A stretch of DNA of 64,000 nt from contig NZ_JBQKLI010000007.1 in NCBI RefSeq assembly GCF_052116305.1, forward strand, positions 1 to 64,000, written 5' to 3'. The DNA is from JBQKLI01 sp012798975 (lineage in GTDB: Bacteria; Bacillota; Clostridia; Tissierellales; Peptoniphilaceae). The position numbers and the translations under genes are program-made. Under the pieces are notes generated by a model. It had not been told where the DNA came from, did not search any database, and saw nothing but the letters and a program-made list of their open reading frames with translations. Shown here in pieces: positions 33,722 through 43,008 of this stretch. Numbering within the stretch: position 1 is the stretch's first letter; every line of letters starts with the position of its first letter.

Positions 33722-34996
33722 TTAGTTAAATAAAGCTACCCAGTAGTATTCTCCGTTCTTTTCGTAAACACCTATGCCAACCTTTGTCATGCCGGAATTC
33801 AGCATATTCGCTCGACTCGCTGGATCTCCGAACCATCTGGTCACCGCTTCATAGGGATTTGGATAGTAGCTCATGGTAATATTTTCTTTTGATACATTTT
33901 CTTCAGTAATTACCGTTCCATCTGGCCTTTCGTGAGCAAACTTAGCAGCGATTTCTTCTGCACGCATATTAGCCAAAGCTGTTAAATCATCATCTAGTGT
34001 TATAGGCGCAATATCTCTTTGATATCTTTTCTGATTCAAATTGCGCAGAACTTGATCGGAAAGAGTGTGTGTTGTTGGGTTTTGGGAATGAGGGATTTCG
34101 TTTGGATTTCTCATTTTATCCTCAATACTTGTTTTAACACTTTCAGATACTGCTTTTTCCCCACCTATAATATATCCGCTGGCTGCAGAACTTAGAAAGT
34201 CGTCATAAGACTCATCGATACTGCTTCCCGCTAAAAGGATAGGCGAATCTTTCCCTACTAAATAAGAGGCGCTTAATGCGTCTGCAAACTCGGTTCCTGT
34301 TGCAATGATAGGATTATTATAATCCCTATCAAAAATCGTTGCTTTATTCGTATCGTAGCGGTTTCTTCCAGAGAGCACTTCCCCCCTTGGATTTTTGATG
34401 ACACCGCCTACTGTATACTGATAGTGGTAGATAGGATCAGGAATTTCGTCATTTCGGATTAATTTTAAACCGAGATTTCTCGTTTTTACAAGATTCACCG
34501 CACTTAAAGCGTCTGGAAAATTTTCCCCTGAAGCAAGTATTACGTTTTTTATATTGTAATAGTCGTTTACAGCCTCGCTTGTCTCATAACGGTTCCTTCC
34601 TGAAATTCTAGTAGTTTGAATTCCTTTATCGTTCAACTCTTCTTCCAAAGAAGTTCCAACTGCTGCTGACCCCCCTATAATAAAGGCCTTTGTTACTGAA
34701 GAGGTTAGCAGCTCTCTAGCTGTTGTTGCCTCTGATACTAAAAGAATAGGCGCATTCTCCTTATGAGAAACAACACTTGCCATGATAGCATCGGGAAACT
34801 TTTGTCCATTTACAATGACAATCGTCTCGACTCCCTGAGATAAATCTCGAATTTTTCTGCTGGTTTCATAACGATTCCTTCCTTCAATACGAACAAGCTC
34901 TCCCTTTGCCATAGCTGCTGTAGGCAACGCTAAAGTTAAAGATACCATAGCTATTGCGAGAGCTGCTTTTTTAACTATTTTTTCCGCTTTTTTCAT
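33722..34996 (-). CDS. Secreted cell-wall protein: CWB2 repeats plus CAP/SCP domain
   Basis: This 424-residue exported protein has a signal peptide (about residues 1-30, KKAALAIAMVSLTLALPTAAMA). Three cell-wall-binding CWB2 repeats follow, each opened by a GRNRYET/GRNRYDT motif (near residues 38, 140 and 215) with DA..AS or DALSA blocks. The C-terminal CAP domain (about 310-424) contains LRNLNQKRYQRD, AEEIAAKFAHERPDG and GDPASRANMLNSGMTKVGIG. CWB2 attaches to anionic wall polymers. The role of the CAP domain is unknown. An extended -10 (TGTTATAAT, 35022-35027) precedes it. It is downstream of a decayed CWB2 gene. Confidence 0.9.
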   Translation of the reverse strand: MKKAEKIVKKAALAIAMVSLTLALPTAAMAKGELVRIEGRNRYETSRKIRDLSQGVETIVIVNGQKFPDAIMASVVSHKENAPILLVSEATTARELLTSSVTKAFIIGGSAAVGTSLEEELNDKGIQTTRISGRNRYETSEAVNDYYNIKNVILASGENFPDALSAVNLVKTRNLGLKLIRNDEIPDPIYHYQYTVGGVIKNPRGEVLSGRNRYDTNKATIFDRDYNNPIIATGTEFADALSASYLVGKDSPILLAGSSIDESYDDFLSSAASGYIIGGEKAVSESVKTSIEDKMRNPNEIPHSQNPTTHTLSDQVLRNLNQKRYQRDIAPITLDDDLTALANMRAEEIAAKFAHERPDGTVITEENVSKENITMSYYPNPYEAVTRWFGDPASRANMLNSGMTKVGIGVYEKNGEYYWVALFN

Positions 34997-35021
34997 CCCT
35001 TACCTCCAATATTTTAACAAT

Positions 35022-35027
35022 ATTATA
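35022..35027 (-). promoter_or_regulatory. Extended -10 promoter of the CWB2-CAP gene
   Basis: Minus-strand ATGTTATAAT 26 bases before the ATG. The -35 is poor. The decayed CWB2 gene upstream has the same extended -10 at 36801-36806. Confidence 0.55.
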
Positions 35028-35105
35028 ACATAACAGATGAAGGAAAATATCGCAAAGCTCTCCATTAAAAAGAAACAGTATTATTAGAAATCTGTATAAA
35101 ACCTA

Positions 35106-35138
35106 AAAAGCCGACGGATTATGATCTCCATCGGCTCA
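35106..35138 (-). terminator. Terminator of the decayed CWB2/PIG-L gene
   Basis: Minus-strand stem GCCGATGGA / TCCGTCGGC (one G-T pair) followed by TTTTTAGG, six bases beyond the ancestral stop at 35145. Confidence 0.85.
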
Positions 35139-35144
35139 CAGGAA

Positions 35145-36728
35145 TTAAGAACGTTTATAATAATTTGTATAATATTTCTTTATACTGTCGAAAGAAGATT
35201 TTGCAGAGAAAATTCCGCCAACAGCATATCTGCCGTTGTCAGGATCCCACTGGCAGTAAGCATCCATTAGATTTAATCAAAGAACTCTTTCTTCCTCTTC
35301 TGCATGAATTCTTGTATATCCTTGTACCTCTTCCCTTCGTTGATGTCCAAGATAATATCTAACGATAATATCGTTATTATTTTTCTCGATAAATTCTTTT
35401 ACACCATAAAAACATGCTATATGATCCCTTCTTCCTCGACTGTTATCGAATCCTTTATTTTCATCTAATGTACGAATGTAAATCGGGGTATCCTTAAAAT
35501 AACTGCACACACTTTTCACAGCGTTATATACCTGTTCTTTTGTCAGCTCTTCATTTGGATATCCGTAATCGATAAAGGCTTCGGCAGGATAACCCAGCCG
35601 CCGCAAAACATCCATCACTTCCCTTTCTCTTGCAAGATGCATCTCTTCTTGTCTATTTCTGCACGATTTTCTAAACGAAGCCTTTTGTTGATTTTTTCAA
35701 CTGCAATACTTTTGTCGCCGTTTGTCATTTGAATAATGTATATTTCCTTTCCATCTTTTCTGTCTTTCAGCATCTGCAGGCCCATAGCCAACGTTTCATC
35801 ATCTTGATGGGGATTCACATATAATGCCACACCTTTTCCATTTTGTATCCTCCCCCCTATAAGCGTGAAATTATATTTTGAATTTTCAGGAATCTCTTTC
35901 GTACTTTTTTTTACAAGAAGTATGTTTTCGCCATTATTACAAAGTGTCACTCCGGCTAATGCATCCGCAAAGTGTTCTTCTGTTGTAACAAAAACATCAC
36001 TTTGATTTTTGTAAAAACTTTCCTGAACAGCTAGGGATGTTTCATAACGATTCGATCCTGTTATACGTATCGGTTTTTTCACTTTCTTTTCGATTGATCT
36101 GCTGAGAACCCCTTCTCCCCCTACAAGATAAGTTGTTCTGGGATCGATACCATCTATATCCAGCTTTTCTCCCTCTTTATCTGAAATAATAATAGGAATT
36201 TGATTTTGGTAAGCATAAGCGCTTATGGATAAAAGATCTGCAAATGCGGAGGCATTCGTTATAATTATTGTTTCTGGTTTTTGAGTAAATACATATTCAT
36301 TTACTTTCTTATTCGTGTCAAATCGATTCTCCCCAAAGATTCGAATCACATCATGCCCTTCTTGAAGCTCCTCTTCTATGAGAAGAAGAGATAACTTTAT
36401 TTCCCCCTATTATAAACACTTTTTCTGCTTGAATCCGAGAAATTTCAGATTTATTTCTTGGATCTAGTTCTTTGCTCTGATTTAAAAGAATCGCAGCATT
36501 TTCTTTCTTCGCTAAACTGATAGCCGATATTGCATCTGAAAAGCTAGAACCGTTTACAAGAATTACATTATCCCTTACTCTTCTTTTAGAAATTTCAACA
36601 GCTGTTTCGGTGCGGTCTTTCCCTGCTATTTTCCCCTCTGCTGCGGCCGCTGTTTTCATTGGACTCGTGAATATTATTATAATTGTTATCAAAAATATCA
36701 TCAATAATTTCACCCTATGGTACATCAT
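35145..36728 (-). pseudogene. Decayed CWB2-repeat / PIG-L deacetylase protein
   Basis: Three minus-strand pieces join into one exported protein. Piece 1, 36728 to about 36380, has a signal peptide and the first CWB2 repeat. Piece 2, about 36380 to 35645, has CWB2 repeats (GENRFDTNKK, GSNRYETSLA) and the PIG-L motif NPHQDDETLAMG. Piece 3, about 35645 to 35145, is the rest of the deacetylase, with EVQGYTRIHAEEEERVL. A frameshift separates pieces 1 and 2 at 36380-36391 and another separates pieces 2 and 3 at 35640-35655. An in-frame TGA at 35277-35279 precedes a protein-like end (DPDNGRYAVGGIFS). PIG-L enzymes remove acetyl groups from N-acetylglucosamine-type substrates. With three lesions it should be inactive. 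Confidence 0.85.
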
Positions 36729-37109
36729 AACTATATGTATTTCCTTTAAAAATAATTTATTGGTTTCTAGTCACAATATGTAACCGATACCATAAGCCGT
36801 ATTATAACATTTATACAATAAAATGGAATATCATTTCCTAAAGTCCGTAATATTTTTACAATATAGGTATATAAAGCAATGTTTAAGGGATATTATTGTA
36901 AATAATGAACTGTCTTTGCATAAGAATAGTTAGCATCATTGCTAACCGCTTTAGGAATCCCGCTATTGATATATAGAATTTAATGTATATTTCATATGGC
37001 GTATCTAAAGATAATATCAGTATCTGCCTCATCTTCTATCAAATTAACAAGAACGAACAGGATCCTTTTGCAAAATATAATTACTTCGTTTAGCGATGAA
37101 ATTCTCAGA
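36729..37109. other. Intergenic region without recognisable gene
   Basis: About 380 AT-rich bases between the decayed CWB2 gene and the tRNA-Arg promoter. I see the extended -10 of the CWB2 gene (ATTATA on plus, 36801-36806) and one short hairpin (GTTAGCA/TGCTAAC, about 36929-36946, no T-run). No open frame of coding appearance was found. Confidence 0.6.
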
Positions 37110-37138
37110 TTGACATTTTGCTTGACATCATGTAAAAT
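37110..37138 (+). promoter_or_regulatory. Promoter of tRNA-Arg
   Basis: Perfect TTGACA, 17 bases, TAAAAT, 42 bases before the tRNA. A second TTGACA lies inside the spacer. Confidence 0.8.
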
Positions 37139-37180
37139 TTAAAGGACGTCAAAAGTACAACCATTGATATTTACAGCTTT

Positions 37181-37256
37181 GCATCAGTAGCTCAACGGAT
37201 AGAGCATCGGTCTTCGGAACCGAGTGTTGGGGGTTCGATTCCTCTCTGATGCGCCA
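37181..37256 (+). tRNA. tRNA-Arg (anticodon UCG)
   Basis: A complete cloverleaf with encoded CCA. The acceptor stem is GCATCAG/CTGATGC with discriminator G. The anticodon loop CTTCGGA carries TCG between TCGGT and ACCGA, and the T-loop is TTCGATT. The T-stem contains two G-T pairs. Its position beside the purine cluster is a possible insertion point, but no attachment repeat is visible. Confidence 0.95.
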
Positions 37257-37303
37257 AAACGATAGGCTTTTGTCTATAGTGTTTTAATAGACACATAGCG
37301 TTA

Positions 37304-37339
37304 AAAAAGGCTTCTTGGAAAATTCCAAGAAGCCTTTTT
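37304..37339. terminator. Bidirectional terminator between tRNA-Arg and yqeB
   Basis: A 17-bp perfect stem (AAAAAGGCTTCTTGGAA and its complement) with a two-base loop and T-runs on both strands. It serves tRNA-Arg on plus and the yqeB operon on minus. Confidence 0.9.
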
Positions 37340-37364
37340 GTTATATTCTTTCTTTATTGTACCT

Positions 37365-38174
37365 TTAGATATCCATATTCTTTTTTCTTAGCATTATCAT
37401 AACTGCTTCTAATGTTCCTCCGCCTACAGCTCTAGCCTTGTCGGAAATCGTATAAACGAACTCAGGGTTTACACGGGGATCTACATCGCCTGTTTTAAAG
37501 CCTTTTGTCACATAACTTCCATCTCTTATCATACCTCGGACGATTCCCGGGATCTTTGCTCTGATTTCTTCTCCCTCTACTATCGCCAGTACTTCCCCTT
37601 TTTCCACTACAGAACCTAAATCTTTGAGGACTTTGACCTTTCCTTCTACCGGCGCATAGAGGACTCTGTCTGTTGTATGTCCGTCGATAGCCCCCGGCGC
37701 TCCTGAATTCGGAGCTGGCTCTCCTTCGAATATCAGCCTTCCCAAATCATGGCCTCTTTTTGTTTCTACAACGATATCTACATCAACACCTGCCGTAAAT
37801 CCAGGTCCGATAGCTATCGTTATGGGGGCCATATCTTTTGTTGTTCCTAAATTCTTCTTTGCTAAGATTCCATCTACTATAATATCCGGCTTTATTTCTT
37901 GTATAACAGCAAGCTCAGGGTCTACAATGACAGCTACTTTATCTTCTGCCCAAGCCTTTTCTACTTCATTTTTGTCGCTGCATTTTTTAGCAGTTACATC
38001 TTCTACTGTTGTTTCACCATCGAAAACCGCTTCGCTTAGAGAGACATATCGTCTTATGGATGTTGGTTTTTCAATTTCGCATGCGATAACTCGAAAACCC
38101 GCCCTATGTAGTTTCTGAATGGAACCTGTTGCGATATCACCGGCCCCTCTAAATATTATAATTTCGCCTTTCAT
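37365..38174 (-). CDS. yqeB: Selenium-dependent molybdenum hydroxylase maturation protein YqeB
   Basis: This 269-residue protein of the YqeB/EF2563 family begins IIIFRGAGDIATGSIQKLHRAGF (Rossmann-like glycine motif). It contains DGILAKKNLGTTKDMAPITIAIGPGFTAG and a C-terminal barrel (KVLKDLGSVVEKGEVLAIVEGEEIRAKIPGIVRGMIRDG). Such genes occur with Se-dependent molybdenum hydroxylases, where the product is thought to help insert labile selenium. The exact reaction is not settled. The start abuts the stop of the ygfJ/mocA-like gene, so the two are coupled, and both follow the xanthine dehydrogenase gene they should serve. Confidence 0.88.
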   Translation of the reverse strand: MKGEIIIFRGAGDIATGSIQKLHRAGFRVIACEIEKPTSIRRYVSLSEAVFDGETTVEDVTAKKCSDKNEVEKAWAEDKVAVIVDPELAVIQEIKPDIIVDGILAKKNLGTTKDMAPITIAIGPGFTAGVDVDIVVETKRGHDLGRLIFEGEPAPNSGAPGAIDGHTTDRVLYAPVEGKVKVLKDLGSVVEKGEVLAIVEGEEIRAKIPGIVRGMIRDGSYVTKGFKTGDVDPRVNPEFVYTISDKARAVGGGTLEAVMIMLRKKNMDI

Positions 38175-38762
38175 CTAACTCTCCTTGTATTTATTGTAAT
38201 TTTCCATAGTATCTATATCTAATCCTTCTATAGGATGGTTAAAATCTATTTTTACGCTTTCATCCCATTCTTTTTTAATCACAACGGATCCTCCCTGATC
38301 TCCTTTGATATTCAGCAGATCCTTTTTTAGCCGATGAGGAAAAATTACTGGATTTCCTTTTATGCCGCAAAAAAAAGGCAGGGTGATCTTATCGGAGTTT
38401 TCATCAAATATCTGTATAAGATGAAGAATTGTTTCCTTCTTTAAAAAGGGCTGATCCGCTACGAAAAACATATACCCTTTGCTTTCAGATGCTTTTTCAA
38501 GACCTTTGATGATCGAGAGGCTTTGTCCTTTATATGCTTCTGGATTCATTACAATAGTAAAATTTTTTCCTTTTGAATATTCTGCGATATAGTCTTTTGA
38601 GGTTACGATAATTTTTTCTTTAAAAGGCAGTTCAGAAATTATATCCACAATATGCTGATACAGCATCTTTCCTCTAAAGGGCAGCTTTAGTTTATCTTCT
38701 CCCATTCTCCTGGATAAACCGGAAGCCATTACAATGGCAGCGATATCATTTGTTTTATTCAT
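38175..38762 (-). CDS. MocA/YgfJ-like molybdenum cofactor nucleotidyltransferase
   Basis: This 195-residue NTP transferase has the MobA-like signature MASGLSRRMGEDKLKLPFRGK near the N terminus. FFVADQPFLKKETI and KGNPVIFPHRLKKDLLNIKGDQGG follow, as in MocA and the YgfJ family. MocA makes the cytosine dinucleotide form of molybdopterin for the xanthine dehydrogenase family. The YgfJ branch accompanies Se-dependent hydroxylases. The ATG at 38762 is preferred over one 18 bases upstream because AAAGGA lies in front of it. Confidence 0.87.
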   Translation of the reverse strand: MNKTNDIAAIVMASGLSRRMGEDKLKLPFRGKMLYQHIVDIISELPFKEKIIVTSKDYIAEYSKGKNFTIVMNPEAYKGQSLSIIKGLEKASESKGYMFFVADQPFLKKETILHLIQIFDENSDKITLPFFCGIKGNPVIFPHRLKKDLLNIKGDQGGSVVIKKEWDESVKIDFNHPIEGLDIDTMENYNKYKES

Positions 38763-38816
38763 CTTTTTTCCTTTATACATAGGGTTATTTTAACACAACG
38801 ATAACCTTTCTTCAAT

Positions 38817-38850
38817 GAAAAAAGAGCTATGAATCCATAGCTCTTTTAAA
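38817..38850 (-). terminator. Terminator of the xanthine dehydrogenase gene
   Basis: Stem AAAAGAGCTATG / CATAGCTCTTTT with a four-base loop. The minus strand continues with TTTTTTCATTG. It separates the dehydrogenase transcript from the two maturation genes, which may be read by partial read-through. Confidence 0.88.
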
Positions 38851-38854
38851 GGTT

Positions 38855-41413
38855 TTATTTCTTTTTCTTGCTGTATGCTGTTTCATCCATAGGAAGTTCT
38901 CTTCTAAAGTTGCCGTCCATAGCATAGTATGCTCCTTGGATAGCTGCAGCAGTTGGAATTGTAACGATTTCGCCTAATCCTATCGCTCCATAAGCAGCAT
39001 CGATTCCTGGTTTTTCCACGATAATGCTGTGGATATTAGGAATTTGGTTTGCTTTTAACAGACCTAAAGAACCAAATTTCACTTTAGGAACACAGTCTAC
39101 TAGCGGGAATTTCTCTGTAAGGGCATAACCCATACTCATAAGAACTCCCCCGTCAATTTGTCCTTCAATGGATAATGGGTTTACCGCTTTCCCTACTCCG
39201 TGTGCTGCATATACGTCTGTAACTTTTCCATCATCATCTAGTACTACTAAATGTGTTGCATAGCCGTAAGCGATATGAGATTTTGGATTTGGCTTATCGG
39301 ATCCCATTGGATCTGTCGGCTCGAAATATTCTGCGAAATATTCTTTTCCTTCAAGATCCTCTAAAGATTTTCCGTCAAGATCCGCTTTTAATTTTTCACA
39401 GGCCATACGAGTTGCTTCCCCTGTAATAAGGGTTTGTCTTGATCCTGATGACGTTCCTGAATCTGGTGCGTTTTCTGTATCAGAGTTGAAGTATTTTGTC
39501 TTATCGTATGGAATATCCAGTGTTTGACAAGTAATTTGTGTTAATACCGTTCCAAGTCCCTGTCCTAGACAAGATGCTCCTGAGTGGATTTCTACTTTGC
39601 CGTCTTGGACTACAAGTCTGCATCGTCCTTTATCAGGAAGTCCAACTCCTACTCCGGCGTTCTTCATAGCACAAGCAAGACCTACATTTTTATTATTATC
39701 GAAATAAGGTTTCACCGCTTCTAGTGTTTCTGCAAGTGCAGTTGATGGGTCTGTAATCTGTCCATTTGGAAGAACTCCCCCTGGTCTGATTGCATTACGG
39801 TAGCGGATTTCCCATGGAGAGATCCCTACTTCTTCAGCTAATTTTGTAATCAAAGCTTCCATTGCAAAGTTAGACTGGCAAACACCGAAACCTCTGAAGG
39901 CTCCCGCTGGAGGATTGTTTGTATAGACACCATAACCATAAATATCAGTGTTATCATAGGCATAAGGTCCTACCGCATGAGTACAGGCTCTTTCAAGAAC
40001 CGGTCCGCAAAGGGAAGCGTAACAACCTGTATCGAAATAGATTTCAGCCGTCATTCCTTGGAAGATTCCATTTTCGTCACATCCGATAGAGAATGTTCCT
40101 TCCATAGCATGGCGCTTAGGATGGAAGTTGATTGATTCTTGTCTTGTCATGCTGACTTTAACAGGTTTTTGAAGTTTCACTGCTGCAAGTGCTGCTAAAT
40201 GCTGAACAGAAACATCCTCTTTTCCTCCAAAACCGCCGCCGATTAATTTATTTTCAATGATGATCTCGTCTGGTTCTACTCCAAACATAATCGCAACTTC
40301 TTGTCTTGTATCATAGGCTCCCTGGTCTGTTGTAAATACTTTTACAAGATAATCTTTATAAGGGAATCCGATAGCACATTCCGGCTCTAAGAATGCATGC
40401 TCTGTAAATGGTGTTTTAAAGGTGTCTTTTACTACATATTTTGCATTTTCTAGAGCTGTTTTCGCATCTCCGCGGGCAATATGTCTTGTCTGGCACATAT
40501 TTCCATTAGAATGGATTTTTGGAGCATCTTCAGCTAAGGCATCTTTTATTGTACGGATAGGCTCCAATTCTTCGAATTCAATCTTAACAAGTTTTTTTGC
40601 TTCTTCTACTTTTTCTGGAGAATCCGCTACTACAAGGCAGATCGCATCTCCGATTCCTCTTGTGATTTCGCCTTCTGCGATAAATACATCCCAGTCTTGT
40701 TGAATATGGCCTACTTTATTATTTGGTACATCTTCAGCTGTAAAGATATACTCTACTCCTTCTAAAGCTTCTGCTTCTGATTTATCAATAGAAACGACTT
40801 TAGCGCGAGGATATTTTGTACGGATACAAGTACCATATACCATTCCTTCCATTTCAACGTCGTCTACATATTCGCCAGTACCTAATACTTTATCTTTCAC
40901 ATCGATACGTCTCATACGTACGCCTAATTCTACATTTTTATCTTCGCTTGAAAGTTCTTCTTCCCCTCGGATAATCTTTGCAGCCAGCAAAATACCGTCT
41001 ATTATTTTCTTATATCCTGTACAGCGGCAGATATTTGTTCTAATAGCTTGTTGAACTTCTTCAAATGTAGGATCGGAATTTTTATCTAATAAACCTTTTC
41101 CGGCCATAACCATTCCTGGAATACAGAAACCGCATTGTACTGATCCTGCGTCTGCAAAAGCTTGAACAAAAGCGTCTTTTTCAAAAACTGAAAGCCCTTC
41201 AACTGTTAGCACTGATTTTCCTTCTAATTTTGATAATTTTGGAATACAAGCTCTTGTTGCCTTGCCGTCAACAAGTACTGTACAAGTGCCGCATGCTCCC
41301 TCGCTGCAGCCGTCTTTCACCGATTTTAATTTTAAATCATCTCTCAAGAAACGAAGCAGCGTTTTTTCTTCAGCTACGTCATATTCTTTATTGTTTACTA
41401 TAAATTTTGGCAT
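38855..41413 (-). CDS. Selenium-dependent xanthine dehydrogenase (fused Fe-S and Mo-binding)
   Basis: This 852-residue fused enzyme has two [2Fe-2S] sites: Cys36, Cys41, Cys44, Cys56 (CSEGACGTC) and Cys94, Cys97, Cys129, Cys131 (CGFC, CRCTG). A molybdopterin domain follows (IGGGFGGKEDVSVQ, NNPPAGAFRGFG, GQGLGTVLTQI). The conserved glycine-Glu motif near the end is GLGEIVTIPTAAA. No FAD subunit gene is present, so electrons must leave through the Fe-S clusters to another partner, perhaps YgfK. This layout matches the Se-dependent XDH family that oxidises hypoxanthine/xanthine, or runs in reverse on urate. Se dependence is inferred from family and adjacency to yqeB and ygfJ. Confidence 0.92.
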   Translation of the reverse strand: MPKFIVNNKEYDVAEEKTLLRFLRDDLKLKSVKDGCSEGACGTCTVLVDGKATRACIPKLSKLEGKSVLTVEGLSVFEKDAFVQAFADAGSVQCGFCIPGMVMAGKGLLDKNSDPTFEEVQQAIRTNICRCTGYKKIIDGILLAAKIIRGEEELSSEDKNVELGVRMRRIDVKDKVLGTGEYVDDVEMEGMVYGTCIRTKYPRAKVVSIDKSEAEALEGVEYIFTAEDVPNNKVGHIQQDWDVFIAEGEITRGIGDAICLVVADSPEKVEEAKKLVKIEFEELEPIRTIKDALAEDAPKIHSNGNMCQTRHIARGDAKTALENAKYVVKDTFKTPFTEHAFLEPECAIGFPYKDYLVKVFTTDQGAYDTRQEVAIMFGVEPDEIIIENKLIGGGFGGKEDVSVQHLAALAAVKLQKPVKVSMTRQESINFHPKRHAMEGTFSIGCDENGIFQGMTAEIYFDTGCYASLCGPVLERACTHAVGPYAYDNTDIYGYGVYTNNPPAGAFRGFGVCQSNFAMEALITKLAEEVGISPWEIRYRNAIRPGGVLPNGQITDPSTALAETLEAVKPYFDNNKNVGLACAMKNAGVGVGLPDKGRCRLVVQDGKVEIHSGASCLGQGLGTVLTQITCQTLDIPYDKTKYFNSDTENAPDSGTSSGSRQTLITGEATRMACEKLKADLDGKSLEDLEGKEYFAEYFEPTDPMGSDKPNPKSHIAYGYATHLVVLDDDGKVTDVYAAHGVGKAVNPLSIEGQIDGGVLMSMGYALTEKFPLVDCVPKVKFGSLGLLKANQIPNIHSIIVEKPGIDAAYGAIGLGEIVTIPTAAAIQGAYYAMDGNFRRELPMDETAYSKKKK

Positions 41414-41441
41414 ATGTAATACTCCTTTGATTTTTGTTTTA

Positions 41442-41534
41442 GAAAACTATTATAAATATGTATTTGTTTTGACAAAAAAATAACTAGCAAGATATAGTTT
41501 TCCTGTTTCTATTTACAATTATAGCATATTCCAC
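41442..41534 (-). promoter_or_regulatory. Promoter/leader of the xanthine dehydrogenase gene
   Basis: A minus-strand extended -10 TATGCTATAAT (about 41518-41528) lies roughly 105 bases before the ATG. A second TATAAT occurs near 41448-41455. The leader holds a 9-bp inverted repeat (41442-41450 and 41494-41502, arms GAAAACTAT/ATAGTTTTC) that could form a stem. The NCS2 permease has the same TATGCTATAAT element. Confidence 0.5.
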
Positions 41535-41593
41535 CTCATAAAAAAAGCTGAATTTAGCCGTTATCTCAATGTTCATATATCGAATACTTTTTG

Positions 41594-41622
41594 AAAAGAC
41601 CTCAATATGAGGTCTTTTTAAT
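41594..41622 (-). terminator. Terminator of the asnB-hyuA operon
   Basis: Stem AAAAGACCTCA / TGAGGTCTTTT with an ATA loop just after the hyuA stop. The flanking T-run is stronger on plus. Confidence 0.75.
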
Positions 41623-41630
41623 CTGTTTTT

Positions 41631-42998
41631 TTATTGTCTTTCTAAGAATTTTCCTGTTCCTGCAGACACTCTTAATTCACCATTATCGATGATAATTTTG
41701 CCTCGCTGGATTGCTTTATCCAGTTTAAAGCCAGACTTAAATCCTTCATAAGTTGTATAGTCGCAGGTGCTGTGGCGGTTTTCTTGAGAAATTGTATAGG
41801 AATTTTTCTCATAAATTACAAAATCTGCATCTGCTCCGATTGATATGCTCCCTTTTTTAGGGTATAGCCCGAATATTTTAGCAGGATTAACAACTAGTTT
41901 CTGTAATAACAAGTTTATAGAAAATCCACGTTTTGTTCCTTCTGTTAGAATAGTCTCTATTCTCTCTTCAATGCCCGGCACACCCCCTGGGGCTACTCTA
42001 AAATCATCTTTTCCATTTAATTTATCTCTTTCAAAAAAGAATGGACAATGATCCGTTGCAATAACATCTACTTCTCCCTCGGCTATTCCTTTCCAAAGTG
42101 CTTCTTTATCTTTTTCTTGTCTTAAAGGAGGAGCCATAATATATTTTAGACCTTCAAGGTCGCCCTTTTCAGTATACTTTTCTTCTGTTAACAGAAGATA
42201 CTGGGGACAGGTTTCGCAATAAAGATTTTTCACCCCTCTACGGCGGGCTTCTTTTATTTCATTTAAAGCTTCTTGAGTAGAGGTATGAACAATATAAAGT
42301 TTTGGATAGTCTGCTAATTCTGAAAGATAGATCAATCGGTTCACAGCCTCTGCTTCTGTTGCATTTGGGCGTGTCTTCGCATGATAGATCGGTGTAAGAT
42401 GACCTTCTTTTCCTGCTTCTTCTCGAAGGAGTGCAATCGAACCATCATTTTCACAATGGACACAGATTACAGTCCCAGATTTTTTTGCCGCTTGGAGAAC
42501 TTTTAATATTTCCTCGTCATCAAGCATGCCGCCATAGGTTGTGTAAAGCTTAAGGCTGGAAATTCCTTCGTCTTTTAATTTTTGTAGCTCTTTAAGGGTT
42601 CCTTCGTTAACATCTTGAATCACTCCATGAAAACTATAATCTATAACCGCTTTTTCTCCTGCTATATCGTGATAGGTGTCAATCATAGACTGAAGGGTGC
42701 ATCCTCTAGGTCCAAAGGCGATATGATCTACTACCGTTGTGGTACCGCCGAAAGCCGCCGCTACTGTTCCCTGATACCAGTCGTCTATAGAGCGATACTG
42801 TCCCAGATCCAAGTCTAAATGAGTGTGAACATCTATTCCTCCGGGCATAAGGAGATTTTCGTCTGCATCTATCTTTTCATCAGCTTCGATTTCTAATTTG
42901 CTTCCAATTTCTTTTATTTTTCCATCTTCGCAGTATATATCCGCTTTATAGCTTTGGAATCCATCATATACTGCGGCATTTTTTATTAATAGGCTCAT
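41631..42998 (-). CDS. hyuA: Dihydropyrimidinase/hydantoinase-type amidohydrolase
   Basis: This protein of about 455 residues is a cyclic amidohydrolase with metal ligands His58 and His60 (GIDVHTHLDLD). The carboxylated Lys150 lies in ISSLKLYTTYGG, His181 in VHCEND, a further His in IVHTST, and Asp in ATDHCPF. It opens hydantoin, dihydropyrimidine or related purine-derived rings. Within this cluster it fits the HyuA role in breaking a reduced or ring-opened urate product. ATG at 42998 is chosen: GGGAGG lies seven bases upstream and the longer frame would overlap asnB. It follows asnB by 10 bases. Confidence 0.9.
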   Translation of the reverse strand: MSLLIKNAAVYDGFQSYKADIYCEDGKIKEIGSKLEIEADEKIDADENLLMPGGIDVHTHLDLDLGQYRSIDDWYQGTVAAAFGGTTTVVDHIAFGPRGCTLQSMIDTYHDIAGEKAVIDYSFHGVIQDVNEGTLKELQKLKDEGISSLKLYTTYGGMLDDEEILKVLQAAKKSGTVICVHCENDGSIALLREEAGKEGHLTPIYHAKTRPNATEAEAVNRLIYLSELADYPKLYIVHTSTQEALNEIKEARRRGVKNLYCETCPQYLLLTEEKYTEKGDLEGLKYIMAPPLRQEKDKEALWKGIAEGEVDVIATDHCPFFFERDKLNGKDDFRVAPGGVPGIEERIETILTEGTKRGFSINLLLQKLVVNPAKIFGLYPKKGSISIGADADFVIYEKNSYTISQENRHSTCDYTTYEGFKSGFKLDKAIQRGKIIIDNGELRVSAGTGKFLERQ

Positions 42999-43008
42999 TC
43001 TTTCCTCC

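Noticed and set aside
35277..35279. In-frame TGA in the CWB2/PIG-L frame as possible selenocysteine
   Set aside because: The gene already carries two frameshifts, the position is not a catalytic residue of PIG-L enzymes and no SECIS-like stem follows, so nonsense decay is simpler.
37181..37256. tRNA-Arg as attachment site of an integrative element carrying the purine cluster
   Set aside because: No integrase, no direct repeat of the tRNA 3' end and no mobility genes were found in the window.
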